Assembly: GCA_036674765.1 (NCBI GenBank)
Contig: JARVKI010000030.1
Span: forward strand, 1 to 64,000
Length of the DNA stretch: 64,000 nt
Source: Seiridium cupressi
Lineage: Eukaryota > Ascomycota > Sordariomycetes > Amphisphaeriales > Sporocadaceae
Reading direction: 5' to 3'
How positions within the stretch are numbered: position 1 is the first letter of the stretch; each line of letters opens with the position of its first letter. The notes under the pieces are model-generated. The model had not been told where the DNA came from, did no database searches, and worked only from the letters and a program-made list of their open reading frames with translations. Made by a program: the position numbers and the translations under genes. Shown one piece after another: positions 1 to 11,074 of the stretch.

Positions 1-110
1 TGTATTTTTTAACTCCTTTTTTTTTTGGGGTTTGGGGGTTCGGGGCCCGCCATTTTCTTTTTATCCCCAACCCCAACCTTCCCCCCCCCCCCCCCCCCCC
101 CCCCGTCTAT
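1..110. repeat. Low-complexity T/G then C tract
   Basis: The window opens with runs of T and G (about 10-50), then C-rich sequence ending in about 25 consecutive C (80-104). The G-rich and C-rich arms are partly complementary and could fold back on each other or form a G-quadruplex. Such tracts often mark a contig edge or an assembly problem. No gene is supported here. Confidence 0.7.
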
Positions 111-318
111 CATCTGGATTGCTTGGGTGTTTGGCCGACAAGAAATCATTGACGTGGCTGTAGAATATGCCATCAAACACTACAGTTTGGATCAAGATGA
201 CTAGTTGGTTCCCAGGGTAATTACTACGTAGAGGACGAGCATCTCTATGAGATTAACTTCCTAGGCAAGTGATCATTGAATAGTTCATCATCATGTCAAG
301 GACAGCAACTGACCGCTT

Positions 319-768
319 ATGGACGTCATCCTCCAAGGACGCCGCCACATGATTGCGAACGTCTTAAACTCCTTCTTCCAGACGTTTGCCACTCTCAGCA
401 GACACCCAGATGTCCGTCCCATGAAGGAAATTCTCTACTGTAAAGACGAGCATCAACGTGTTTGCGAGAAAGCCCGCCCAGATTTGTTGGAGTGGGAGAT
501 GAAGCGGCGGGGCTTCCCAGAAGATATCCTCTACAATGTCTCACGGCACGGCGGAGACCTTCACTTCCTCTTCAGTAGTCTTAACGCTATCAATTTGCAA
601 AGCATGGAAGAAGAGTGGCGCGTGCACGAGGACTGCAATCCGGCCAAGGCCATCAAGAGGACTCTGGAATTCACCTACACTAACGTCCCGAGTTTTCTAA
701 TCCCCAAAGACGCAGGAGACATTGGCGGCGAGAATACGTCTGTGGTTTCACACGCTGGAATCGGATGA
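319..768 (+). CDS. C-terminal part of a BTB-family-like fungal protein (partial, possibly broken)
   Basis: A 149-codon open frame with ATG at 319. Just upstream, 115-204 encodes a WIAWVFG segment in another frame ending at TAG, and about 218-272 encodes NYYVEDEHLYEINFLG. The order 'IAWVFG ... helix-rich segment ending in GRRxxI' is what follows the BTB domain in many fungal BTB proteins, and it resembles the VAWVLG segment of the BTB-like gene at 59695-61177. The three pieces cannot be joined with normal introns: the gap between the first two is only about 12 nt, and a TGA lies in frame just before 319. So this is either a decayed copy or sequence error near the window edge. The BTB domain itself would lie outside the window. 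The family assignment is inference from a short motif. Confidence 0.4.
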   Translation: MDVILQGRRHMIANVLNSFFQTFATLSRHPDVRPMKEILYCKDEHQRVCEKARPDLLEWEMKRRGFPEDILYNVSRHGGDLHFLFSSLNAINLQSMEEEWRVHEDCNPAKAIKRTLEFTYTNVPSFLIPKDAGDIGGENTSVVSHAGIG

Positions 769-1673
769 CTCGAAATAGATTCGGAGGGCAATTACTACTA
801 GTATTTTTGTCTTTCGACAGTCCTTACAGTTGCGTTAGTCCAAGGATACTGTTGTTAGAGTTGATGGAAATGCCTGGAGGGTGTAATGGCAAGAAACTAC
901 CGAGGTATTATGCTTTCACCCCTTTCAGTTTCAATCTGTGACCGAGGGCCACATCAGTACAGGGACTGAGGCCAATATAGGGACGCTGAGTGGCTATGTA
1001 CTTTACGACGGCATGTCCGCAGACATTGTGATGTAAACACACTATAGAATGTGGAAATATGTGCCTGGACACACCTCTGCACGTGCGTAGATCTAACGCA
1101 GAGGGCAACCCACCCCCCCATACCCTAACGTGGGCATCTATAAGGACTTTATTTATGAGGGTCTTTCTATTCGAGGAATACCCGTTATTGTGGTTAAGCT
1201 GACGGGTTTTCCCTCCGGAACGGTTAGATCCTAAAAAGTTGGCCGTTCTCAGGAGGTTTTTCCGTACGACGATTGTGGTAAAATACCGTGGCACTTTATT
1301 TAATACGTTGAATAGAGACATAATACAAATACATTCATGTGCCTGGACACCAAAAGAAGCCCTATTGTACCACTTGTGTGAGCAATATCTGGCGGTGAAG
1401 AGCATGCTTTCAACCAGGTCCATCGGCTTTTACTCCACGGTCGCGATAACTCAAAACTTAGGATCACCCATACAGCAATGGCAGCATCAAGGAATAATTA
1501 TACCGTCTTTGGGTCTTGACAACTCCGTCTTCCTGCAACAAGTTAGGTCCCGGTCAGCACCCGAAACCACGCTGTAAGGCCGACGGTCTCCGGCCCCTGT
1601 CGAGTGCAATCCAACTCAGATACGAACTATCGCCTGGGAGAACCCTCCGCTTCCGTTAATTTCCTTTCTCTAC
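769..1673. other. Intergenic, no supported gene
   Basis: The open frames here (for example 908-1423 minus and 1239-1577 plus) overlap each other on opposite strands, show no domain or splice structure and have unremarkable composition. The last 200 bases are presumably promoter of the transporter starting at 1674. Confidence 0.5.
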
Positions 1674-3816
1674 ATGCAACCCACCACCGCAATGAGCACC
1701 GCACCACCACCATCCGAACCGAGAGGCGCCGTCGCCGTAGCGGCTTCTGACGAGATGGCCGCGCCGGCCGGGGGCCGAACCGAATGGAAGCCCACCAAGC
1801 GCTTCCTTTTGGCATTCATGTCGCTGCAGGTCATTGTGTCTGCCGTCGCAATTGAGTCGACTAGTCTCCCGGCGGCGCTGCCCATGATGAGTACGGATCT
1901 CGGTGGAACTGCGCTGCAGGCGTTTTGGGCCGGAACCGGGTTCCTGCTCGCGTCGACCGTCATTCAGCTCACCGTCGCATCCATGTCGCACATTCTCGGT
2001 CGCAAAATAGTGAGTAGCCTGGATGTCCAAAACCCTTCCAGAGCCGAATGCTAAGTCCGATCAGATGTTGTATGTTTGTAGTATTGGATTTACGGGAGGG
2101 TCACTCATTGCTGCGCTGGCGCGCAATTTCAATGTTGTACTTGTTGGACGGGTTGTTCAGGTAATATCTTTCCATCCCACAATCAAAGACATGACTGACT
2201 GGGGATTAGGGTGCCGGAGGTAAGTCCTGATCCTCCTTTAACACCTTCAGCTATTCACTCACCATGCACTTGAAGGTGGTGGACTCATTGTACTCTTGGA
2301 AGTATGTCTCCAATGCCAGCCCAGGAACTTCCAGTCTAATACAAGAAGATCCTGATTTCTGACCTTGTGCCTCTCGCACATCGAGGGACATGGTTCAGCA
2401 TCAATTCAGTCATGTGGGGTGTCGGTACTGCTACAGGGCCTCTTATCGGTGCTGGCTTCGCGCAGAATGTCGTAAGTTTTCAATTCCCAGCTGTTCATGC
2501 AATAGTGATGTCTGACTTCCTCCCAAGTCGTGGACAGGGATCTTTTGGATCAATCTACCCATTGTAGGCCTGGGGATGACCTTCGTAACGCTCTTCCTCA
2601 AGCAAGCTCCCATCCCAGGGCATGTTGCCCAGAAGCTGAAGCAATTTGATTGGCTTGGCTCCGTCTTGTTTTCTGTCAGCTCTGCTGGATTCTTGTTCGG
2701 CTTGACTACAGGTGGCGTCATCTTTGAGTGGTACGTCATCATAACCCCCCAGCTCCCGCGATGTCAGAAGGCTAACGGGCTCTCCTTTCAGGTCATCCTT
2801 CCGTGTTTTGATTCCCACTATCGTTGGATTTGCTGGCATTGTGTCGTTCGTCTACTGGGAGTTCCGCTTCGCATCCGAGCCGATCGTCGACAAGAGGATC
2901 TTCAATACTTGGACGGCTATATCGGCGTATCTGCAAACCGTTCTCCATGGATTGGTGCTTTGGGCCGCGATATATTTCCTCGGTAAGTCATCTCCAAGAA
3001 CCCCTTGATACCCACTACTAATCCGTGTCAAGTGCTGTACTATCAGGCGGTAAAGTTGTACTCACCAGTCACATCTGCTCTCGCTCTTCTTCCTGAGACT
3101 GTTGGTCTATCAATCTCGAGCGTCGTCGTGGGAGTCCTCACTAGCATGACGCAAAGATATCGCTGGGCATTGTGGAGTGGTTGGGCGCTGACGACACTGG
3201 GCGCTGGCCTGCTATACACGCTTAGCACCGAGACAACCATGACCCAATGGATATTCTTGAACATACCCTTTGGCATAGGGACTGGTATGCTTTTCACTGC
3301 TCAGATCCTTGCGATTCAGGCTGCCACCGAGTGCGTATCTCCGCCGTCTCCACACTGTGGTGCAAGTTCGCTGACAACAACAGACCTGAGCTTAACGGCG
3401 CAGCAGCTGGCTTCTTCTCTTTCATCCGTATTTTCGGTCAAGCCCTAGGTGTTGCCATCTCAGGTGTCATATTCCAGAACTCACTGAAACAAAAGCTCCT
3501 CCGCATCCCAGGCTTCGCGTCACTTGCCGACGAATATTCTCGCGATGCCACAACCGTAGTGGAGATAATCAAAGAAATGACAGATGGAAATACAAAGACT
3601 ATGGTGATCCAGGCGTACTCGGACGCGCTGGGTTCCATCTGGCTATCGTTTCTTGCGTTCTCGGCCGCTGGATTTGTACTCAGCTTGACGGTTAAGGGAT
3701 ACTCGATGACACAAGAACACGTCACGAAGCAGCATCTGGTGCAAGAGGAGAAGAAAGATCCAGTCATGGGCGAGCTTGGTGTACTACACACCACTCCCCT
3801 GGACGAATCTCATTAG
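1674..3816 (+). CDS. MFS drug:H+ antiporter, DHA2 (14-TM) type
   Basis: A nine-exon gene: 1674-2009, 2065-2160, 2210-2219, 2276-2301, 2349-2471, 2528-2730, 2792-2982, 3033-3330 and 3384-3816, giving 571 aa. All junctions keep frame. A soluble N-terminus of about 40 residues is followed by hydrophobic helices over the rest of the protein. After splicing, the helix-5 antiporter region reads GRVVQGAGGGGL, typical of the fungal DHA2 efflux family (TRI12, fumonisin and HC-toxin pump relatives). The family exports small molecules through the plasma membrane in exchange for protons. Exon 3 is only 10 nt but is needed to encode the conserved glycine run. The acceptor at 2349 could be 3 nt earlier. 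No biosynthetic backbone gene is adjacent, so the substrate is unknown. Confidence 0.88.
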
Positions 3817-4159
3817 GACATGATCTTTAACATCAGCTCTATTGGGGAATAATGGGCCCCTACCCCACTGAGATCTACAAGAAACCATGCTATAGAAGAC
3901 GAGGATAGCTGCAAGGGCACACACCTATATGGAGATGACTGTTGAATAAATCAGGAGAAAGATGAGGTAAATAATGAGTTCGGATTTAAATAATCAGCAG
4001 CATTGGTCATTTCAAATAGATTATGTCCAAAGATTGTCAACAGTATGAGTTTATCAATGTACGTCTTACTGATTGGATAAAAAACCACTGGCCTATATCG
4101 TCGCAAATGGTCGTTCACCAAACCCCCATCGTTTGAGAGAGCCATAGGAAAGAATGTGT
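3817..4159. other. Intergenic, 3' flank of the transporter
   Basis: AT-rich sequence with no supported gene. It separates the transporter from the dehydrogenase relic and presumably holds the transporter's 3' end. Confidence 0.4.
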
Positions 4160-4468
4160 TCATGGCCCATAACATCGGCCGAGCAATCTGACCTGATGAA
4201 AGATGGATGATACTTGCTCAACGCCAGTCGTGGCAGCGTACGCGATATCCCAGCTCTGATAGACGCGATAGAGAAAGGAAAGATGGCTGGAGCAGCACTG
4301 GATGTATATCCAAATGAGCTGCGGGAGAATGGCTCATATACTGACGAAAGCCGTGACTCCTGGGTGAGGGGGCTTAGTCAACTCGATAATGTTATCTTGA
4401 CGCCTCATATAGGTGGTTGCACTGATGAGGCTCAGACAGCGATTGACATTGAAGGTACACAGCAATGA
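4160..4468 (+). pseudogene. D-3-phosphoglycerate dehydrogenase relic
   Basis: The segment encodes pieces of the nucleotide-binding domain of a SerA/Ser33-type D-3-phosphoglycerate dehydrogenase, the first enzyme of serine synthesis. Recognisable are AEQSDLMKDG, then a TGA where the family has a serine, then LLNASRGSVRDIPAL, GAALDVYPNE and ILTPHIGG. A frame disturbance lies just upstream at about 4178, and nothing of the N-terminal half or the C-terminal regulatory domain is visible. The frame ends at TGA 4468, soon after the conserved HIGG motif that carries the catalytic histidine. It is a truncated, dead copy; the functional gene must be elsewhere. Confidence 0.8.
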
Positions 4469-5627
4469 GACTCGTAGTAGACACAAATACCAATTTCTTC
4501 TCACACCGAACTTTGATCAGATGTTTGAATGAAGGCAGCACGAAAGGTTGCGTTAGCTTGAGGGAATTGATTTTGTATCCAGTAGAGTAGGATGGAGATA
4601 GAAATAGGTCGCCCATCGACTTGCCATCATGATGGTGATTGAGCTCAGCGAAACGTGCCGTAAGGCTGTGGGGCTATCACACCCAAGTCGATTCGGATAT
4701 TTTTATCCTAAGACATACGAAGTCACTGCGTGAGATTAATGCCTAAGCTATATTGTATGTAGTCTGTCCATCTGTCCACATGGTGGGAAGTACGGATGTG
4801 AGCGGCGGTGGTTAGCGCGCAGCCTCTAGCTCATTGCTCATCCATATCGCGACGGAAGCCCGAAAGCGTCCGTAAGCACTAATAAACCTGGTCAACTTTT
4901 ATCGTTTCAACACCCATACCGACATCAGGCTGCAGATCTCACCAACTGATTTGAATGCCCGAGGATTCAGGCCGGTAACCTCTATGTAGATTCAACATTA
5001 AGTCCCTAAGCCCGAACTTGACCGTTGGTTAACGGGGACGCTCTGCGTGATCCCGGAATATTTTGGTCATTCAGGATAGCTGATCGATTGGAAGCATACC
5101 TATCACCAGCCCTCCACCAGACGTAGTGATACTTCAGCCTTCGCTTTGCTTTTCGGGTTGCTATTGGGGGCCGCTAAGTCCATGCATAAGCCACAATGGA
5201 ATGTCGTGGTTAAATTTCAGGACAATTGCGACCCCAACCTATGCGGCTCTGTCTGGACCTTCAGCTCCTGCACGAAGGATTTCACGTGCCCTGGAATAGC
5301 ACACCATGCCGCCTTGCAATTGGTCGTGCAATGCAAGGTTCATCAGCCATCCGCTGCAGCTGAGACGCTAGTCTCTCAGCTCCTTTGTAAAATCCCGTTG
5401 AGTTGAGGCCCAGACTTCTTATCTTCGAGGGGAAAAATGGCGCGACCCTTGCGTGGTTGCGAATGTAGTTAATGTCTTCCCAATGGCTGCAGCTGAATCC
5501 TGAACTGCTCGGCAGTAGAGTGCAGCTTGCTGCACCTCTATTGATAAAGGGATGCCCAATCCAGACGGCGTGTGTGGGCAAACCACCTCACCTCGACCCT
5601 TACCTATGATCGCCACCAATTTTCGCC
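4469..5627. other. Intergenic, no supported gene
   Basis: About 1.1 kb. Short frames at 5146-5406 (plus) and 5282-5581 (minus) overlap in opposite directions and match no family I recognise. The 3' end probably contains the promoter of the membrane protein at 5628. Confidence 0.5.
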
Positions 5628-7964
5628 ATGGATTGGGACACGAGCCGTAGGCCTACCACGTACTCCATGTACTCGTTCTCTTCGCTGCCTTCTAAGACCG
5701 ATGTTGACTCGACCTACTACTCTGTAACACCAGAATCGGACCCAATCTTGTCCAAGGAGGCCATCGAGAAGCCCAAGGCGCCTCTGCAGCGCTACTTCAA
5801 CCCTTTTAAACACTTAATTCATCTGGTCGCCCTTGGGGCATCGGCCGCCGTGCTGCAATTGAGTTTTCGCAATGTGTACTGGTCGGACGAGACGAATTGG
5901 GATCGAAAATGGTATTTGATGGGACTCGGGCAGCAAGACTCGCTCAACGGCTTGCAATTTGTTGCCAAAATTCACGAAATCCTGGTTGTCGCATCGCTTT
6001 CAAGCATGGTCATTCACATCGTTCGACGAAAGTTGGTTGGTGAGAATGGGATCCCCTTCGGTCTTCTAGTGGGTGCATACCAGGTCGGGTCCGCGGAATA
6101 CCTGTTCAGTGGCAGTTTTGGGCACCCGTTCCTCAAGAGTCTATATCCTTTCAACTGGAAGACATTCGTCGTTGCATTGAGCCTTGCATTGGCGATTATA
6201 TACGCCAACATGATCGGACCAGCATCGGCTGTGGCTCTTATCCCAAACCTGGACTGGTGGCCTGTGGCTGATCCCTTTGGTGGGCAAATGTTGAAATCCT
6301 ACATGGGACTGAATTTTACTGAGGACTATCCTGTTTACGTTTCCACCGCTGATATGAAGGCCTCGGACGTTGGAGACTGCAACGTTACGAACCCAGGTAT
6401 ACTATGTCCGGGTGGTGGATACTCTGACATTGAGCAATGGGCGTACGCCTGGTCCCAGGAAGGCATAATCTACGATATCGCAATGTCAAGCTCGCTGGTC
6501 AGAGCGAAGCGCGAACTGGCATTCCGATTTGCTCGTTCGACAACCTCGAGCCCGGGAGTCGCCTTCGCGACCACACTCAAATCATCCGCTGCGATGATGG
6601 CTGATCTTTTTTGGCAGTACGTCAGTGCGAATGGCGTCGGAATGGTTGGCAGTGTTGAGAGAGCACAATTGATGAGCACCGATAGCTCTCAACTATACGC
6701 ACCGCTTGTGCAGGTCCAGTGTACTTCTATCGACTATGATGCGGCCGTAAACGGAGATGTCGACGTGAGCTTTGAGACTAAATTGCTCAACAACTTTTCT
6801 TCCACCAATGCGTACAAAATGGGCAACAATTGGAGCATCCCGCCAAACTTATGGAATTATAATCATTCTGGTCGAGCACTTGATTTCCGCTGGGTCGATG
6901 CTTCCCAACTGAGTTCCGGTGACGGTGGTATGTCACACGCAACCATTGGCGCTATAGCGACTGTGCCCTCTCTCTCAATATGGACGTGGGAAAATGGGTC
7001 TGAGACAATAGAGCAGAAGATGACACTGGTGCCATGTCTAGTGGATGCTCGATGGGCCGCAGTGCAGATCACGTACGATCCCAAGAACAGCCTGATCGTC
7101 AAGCATAACCTGTCAGACATGTCCGTGTTTGTCGAGTCCAACGACAGAAACCAATTAGGCCTGAGCGATACCATCTCCATCGAGCCTGCGTGGGCTGAGC
7201 TCTTGAACCCAACATGGCCGAGTTATGGGGATTTCAAGTGGAATGCTTCCGACTACCAAAATCTAACAGCCATGGAGTTTCTGCTGTATGAATTCATTGT
7301 TCCGAGTACTGATGGAAACGGCAACGAGTACTTTGGCTTCGTGCCCCCTCAGAACACCAGTAACCAAGATTACTTCGCCAACATTTCCAGCATCGTTGGC
7401 AGTCTATTAAGCATGGTTGTCACGGACGGTCTGGCGCGTGTATCGCACGGTTCCTCGCTCATGGAGCTCAAGCCTGAGCACGATGGCAATGTAACTCTGG
7501 TGAACTTACAGTTCATGGCAGGAGGCGAGAAGATGGATCCGTTCAAGTTGTCTGTCTCCGCTCTCGGTAACTACGTACCAGTGAGCTTCAAGGCTCAGCG
7601 CTGGGGCTATGGCTATGGGCTCAAGTCTCAAACTGTGCTCTTCGCGGTCTCTGTGTTATTTCTTCATGCCTTGTTGTGCACCTGCTACTTCGCGAGTACA
7701 TTCGTGTTTTGGTCCCGGAAGGGTGGTTGGACAAGCCATTCGTGGAAAGATCTTGGGGAGCTCGTTGCTTTGGCTCTTGTCTCTAGGGAGCCTGAAGAAT
7801 TTCGGCATTCTGGGGCTGGCATCAAGAACTCGAAGACGTGGAACGCGAGGATGAACATTCGGGAGCGAGGCGACTCTGGAATTGAGATGGTCGCGAATCG
7901 GAAAGGGGGTACACTGGCACCGAAGGAAGGCTTGCTACGGGTGCGCAAAAAGTATGGATCTTAA
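5628..7964 (+). CDS. Large fungal membrane protein of unknown function
   Basis: A single-exon gene of 778 aa with ATG in good context (GCCATGG). There is a Ser/Thr/Tyr-rich N-terminal tail of about 55 residues. Hydrophobic segments lie near residues 61-80, 113-132 and 178-205, and one more near 665-690. Between the third and last helices is a soluble domain of about 450 residues with many N-x-S/T sequons, so it probably faces the lumen or cell exterior. The C-terminal tail is basic and ends KKYGS. The arrangement (three N-terminal helices with a DWWPV motif after the third, a glycosylated ectodomain, one C-terminal helix) matches a large group of uncharacterised Pezizomycotina proteins. I know of no assigned function. 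Confidence 0.85.
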   Translation: MDWDTSRRPTTYSMYSFSSLPSKTDVDSTYYSVTPESDPILSKEAIEKPKAPLQRYFNPFKHLIHLVALGASAAVLQLSFRNVYWSDETNWDRKWYLMGLGQQDSLNGLQFVAKIHEILVVASLSSMVIHIVRRKLVGENGIPFGLLVGAYQVGSAEYLFSGSFGHPFLKSLYPFNWKTFVVALSLALAIIYANMIGPASAVALIPNLDWWPVADPFGGQMLKSYMGLNFTEDYPVYVSTADMKASDVGDCNVTNPGILCPGGGYSDIEQWAYAWSQEGIIYDIAMSSSLVRAKRELAFRFARSTTSSPGVAFATTLKSSAAMMADLFWQYVSANGVGMVGSVERAQLMSTDSSQLYAPLVQVQCTSIDYDAAVNGDVDVSFETKLLNNFSSTNAYKMGNNWSIPPNLWNYNHSGRALDFRWVDASQLSSGDGGMSHATIGAIATVPSLSIWTWENGSETIEQKMTLVPCLVDARWAAVQITYDPKNSLIVKHNLSDMSVFVESNDRNQLGLSDTISIEPAWAELLNPTWPSYGDFKWNASDYQNLTAMEFLLYEFIVPSTDGNGNEYFGFVPPQNTSNQDYFANISSIVGSLLSMVVTDGLARVSHGSSLMELKPEHDGNVTLVNLQFMAGGEKMDPFKLSVSALGNYVPVSFKAQRWGYGYGLKSQTVLFAVSVLFLHALLCTCYFASTFVFWSRKGGWTSHSWKDLGELVALALVSREPEEFRHSGAGIKNSKTWNARMNIRERGDSGIEMVANRKGGTLAPKEGLLRVRKKYGS

Positions 7965-8374
7965 TCTGAGAGTACTGGGTCTCCTCGGCGTAATGAAGTA
8001 TGTATATATATATACATATACAACAGCTATGAGTTAAATTTAATGCAACACATATTTATGTCAACACAAATGCCATTGCATCGGTTTCACCGACGGTACC
8101 GGGCATTGCCGAATGGAGCGTCATAGTTAATCTATATCCTGTTATAGCGTCCAATGGCTCCTTCATTCACGAATATTAGTGGGGTTCCTGAACCTGCCCC
8201 AACCATATTTCGATTTTGATCTTTTGAGTCGTCGAATAAACACACTCAACTGTCAAAGCACTCTCCACTGTAGTACCCGCAAGGTATTATAACATATTAC
8301 AGGCTTTGACAACGATCTCTCTCTATACTGAGTTCTAAAATGTAATACTAAGACCAAATTGGCCAGGAATGTAT
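7965..8374. other. Convergent intergenic region with TA microsatellite
   Basis: Tail-to-tail gap between the membrane protein and the minus-strand monooxygenase. It contains a short alternating TA/CA run at about 7999-8021 and no coding signal. Confidence 0.5.
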
Positions 8375-9994
8375 CTATGATAAATGTGCAGCCTGCTTCA
8401 AAGTTCTTGTGTACTCTTCCGTGGAGACTGCCTTGTGCCAGCGCGCGGCAATATACCCATCTGGTCTGACTAGGACAGCTCCACTCTCTGACACCCCGAA
8501 TGCATCCCTAAACGAATCATCTACCACCTCAAACACATCTCTACCGACAAGAATTAACTCCATATCTGGACTGCCAGAAGTTAAGTCTTCCCAGCTATGT
8601 GCTTTCGAAAGTACAGCCCAGCCACCACCGAACAGATCTAAACTAGAGATCTCCTCACCATTTCGGGTGAGTTTGATGTGCGGAGCCCTCGTTCCCGGCT
8701 GGCCCTTCCAGTATGCTGGTGTTTGCGCATCAGGTAGTGATGTATCCTCGGAACCGATGACAGAAGCGGATCGGTATATCTGACCTAATTCCATTGAAAT
8801 ATCGTCAATAATGGCCGCCGGCTCGTGCGTCTTTTCCCACTCAGAGCCAGCCACGTGGGGCTTGTAGTCATCGCGTGCAAAGATCTGATCGTGACGGACC
8901 AGGGCAATCGGCCTGCGCTCTTGGTCATAAGTGTCGAGCAGAGATGCATTTGATTTTCCAGAAAGAACGGCGGCGAGCTTCCAGGCGAGGTTGTGAGCAT
9001 CTGAGATGCCTGTGTTGGCACCATAGCCTCCGCGATTGGGAGGAAGCGCGTGTGCAGCATCACCAGCCAGGAAGACACGACCCGAGGAGAATCGTGAAGC
9101 TACAGAGCCACTCAACGTCCACTTGCCCTCGGCCAGAAGGTCGATATCGGCAGCTTCATCTCCGATTGCTTTGCGTATCATTACCTTCTGGCTAGCTTCG
9201 TCCAAGGTATTCTGCTTGGGATCGTACATCATCAAAGCCCAGCGGCCATCTCCATACGTGACCATGAAGGCTTCGAAAGCATTATTCTTTATCTCCCACT
9301 GATGCACGCCCGTGGCAACATGGTGGTCAATGCTCGGGCAGCAGAAGAGGATGCTGTGCAACGTGCGCATGGGACCAACGCCTGTGGTAGAGATATCAAG
9401 ATCCTTGCGTACACGGCTGCTGGCACCATCACATGCGATCATATACCGGGCACGGATGAATAGTGTGTCTCCCGCGGAGTTTGTGGCAGTAACCGATACG
9501 CCATTTTCATCTTGGGACCAGTCGGTCATTTTGCTCCCCAGGCGCAAGTCCGCGCCCAACTCGAGAGCCTTGTTGCGGATGATAGGTTCCAGCTTATCCT
9601 GGGCAATTGCTGTTCCCTGTACGGGCGTGATGGAGCTATAGTCAGGAGGCCCACCAGTGGGAGCATCAGCTGGTTTGCTTCCACCTCGCTGACCACTCGT
9701 TTTAGTCCACTGAGTCTCATTGGTCCATTCGCCGTTCAATGTCTCTGCTTTGACTCGACGCGGTCTGCCACCATGCCCAGGCGGAACAACAGGCAGTTCC
9801 TTGTCTAAGCCCAGGGTCCGAAGTATTTCGACAGTCCTCGCGGTGTAGCCAATGGCACGAGGATGAACCGCGCTGCCAGTGTGGCGCTCTAAGAGTATGA
9901 AAGGCACTTGCCGCTGAGCGAGAAAGAGTGCACTGGACAAACCCACAATACTGCCACCAACAATAACAACTGATGTTTCAGTCGGTCGAGACAT
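8375..9994 (-). CDS. FAD-dependent aromatic monooxygenase (PHBH/TetX-like)
   Basis: An intronless gene of 539 aa with ATG at 9994. The N-terminal dinucleotide-binding motif is IVGGSIVGLSSA (residues 11-22), followed by the FAD ribose-binding acid in LLER. The central MIACDGASSRVR is the DG motif, and RVFLAGDAAHALPP is the GD motif, with the downstream GGYGANTGISDAHNLAWKL typical of PF01494 group A flavin monooxygenases. A C-terminal thioredoxin-like extension (about residues 430-539) is also usual in the tetracenomycin/rifampicin-type subgroup. Such enzymes hydroxylate or epoxidise aromatic substrates using NAD(P)H and O2. It sits alone, about 7 kb from the isocyanide synthase locus and separated from it by relics, so membership in that cluster is only possible. 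Confidence 0.9.
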   Translation of the reverse strand: MSRPTETSVVIVGGSIVGLSSALFLAQRQVPFILLERHTGSAVHPRAIGYTARTVEILRTLGLDKELPVVPPGHGGRPRRVKAETLNGEWTNETQWTKTSGQRGGSKPADAPTGGPPDYSSITPVQGTAIAQDKLEPIIRNKALELGADLRLGSKMTDWSQDENGVSVTATNSAGDTLFIRARYMIACDGASSRVRKDLDISTTGVGPMRTLHSILFCCPSIDHHVATGVHQWEIKNNAFEAFMVTYGDGRWALMMYDPKQNTLDEASQKVMIRKAIGDEAADIDLLAEGKWTLSGSVASRFSSGRVFLAGDAAHALPPNRGGYGANTGISDAHNLAWKLAAVLSGKSNASLLDTYDQERRPIALVRHDQIFARDDYKPHVAGSEWEKTHEPAAIIDDISMELGQIYRSASVIGSEDTSLPDAQTPAYWKGQPGTRAPHIKLTRNGEEISSLDLFGGGWAVLSKAHSWEDLTSGSPDMELILVGRDVFEVVDDSFRDAFGVSESGAVLVRPDGYIAARWHKAVSTEEYTRTLKQAAHLS

Positions 9995-11074
9995 AACTGA
10001 AGGTGAACTCGTCGTTTATATTTTTTAATAATATGGATGTAGTTGGATATTGAAATAAAGGATTGTTCGAGATGATGGAAGTGAAGAGATGTCGTGGATG
10101 GTGTTCGAGATTGTCGATGGATATGACAAAGTTAAGAGTACTTGTTGATAGACTCAAAGTCTTGGCCTCTCATCTCTCAATTAGGGGGAACAGAATGCAG
10201 TACTTATATTTATTAGCTTTTTTCTTTAGAAAGCGACGGTTTACCAAGTCATTGAATGCGTTGAGAGGCACGATTGTGTTGCCCGTGCTCGTATTCGCAC
10301 ATTTCGGGTGTGAGAACACAACTTCGGCTCCGAAATCTCGCTAAAGTGGCCAGCTCAACAAGCACCAACTACCGATTAGCAGTTGACTAGTCGACAAATC
10401 GAATCTGATCAGTAGGTAGAATTCATTTTCGGCAATCAGTCACAAAAGAATCGGGGTTTCAATATTCTTCAACCCGAGCTCCATTAGGAGAAGGCAGGGA
10501 AGACGGCCACGACGCGCTGTCATTACGGAAATGGCGAAAGTCTCGACTGGTTTTGCCAGGCATGTCGCCAGGTTCGTGCGGCTGAATGCATGATCAGCGG
10601 ATGCACAGTCACCCTCCACACGACTCTTGCTAAGCATTGCTGTGCGACAATGCTAGAAATGGAGGACCCAGCATCAGTAGCTAACAAAGAATCTCGAGAA
10701 TAATGTGTAATCGCATGGTGTAGTAGGTGTAGTCTTCTTAACATGTTCTAGTTCAATTACCAATTGACGCTCCTTCGTGCTCCCATCGAGCACGCAACTG
10801 GGCAAGGCGGATTGAATCGGGCACTAAGAAGCGCTCGAATCCATTCAAACCCGAGACTTGGGGCACAGCTGAGTCAGATACAGGCTTTCTCTTTGGCCTC
10901 CTCCTACTCAAGCCATCGTATAAAAGCTAGAAACCTTGATAATTTGAGTGTACAGAAAAGTTGGCCATGTCCAGCAGCACATAACTCCTGTATCGAGGAG
11001 AAAAGGCAGACACCATACATCAAAGCGAAAGCACTTGCGGGGTTGATATCGTAGCCACGACTTAAGTGTTCCCC
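9995..11074. other. Intergenic, no supported gene
   Basis: Divergent flank of the monooxygenase. Small open frames (10063-10344 and 10764-11054 plus, 10440-10744 minus) show no domain, no conserved motif and no splice pattern. Confidence 0.45.

Noticed and set aside
908..1423. A 171-codon minus-strand frame
   Set aside because: No domain, overlapping opposite frame, no splice signals.
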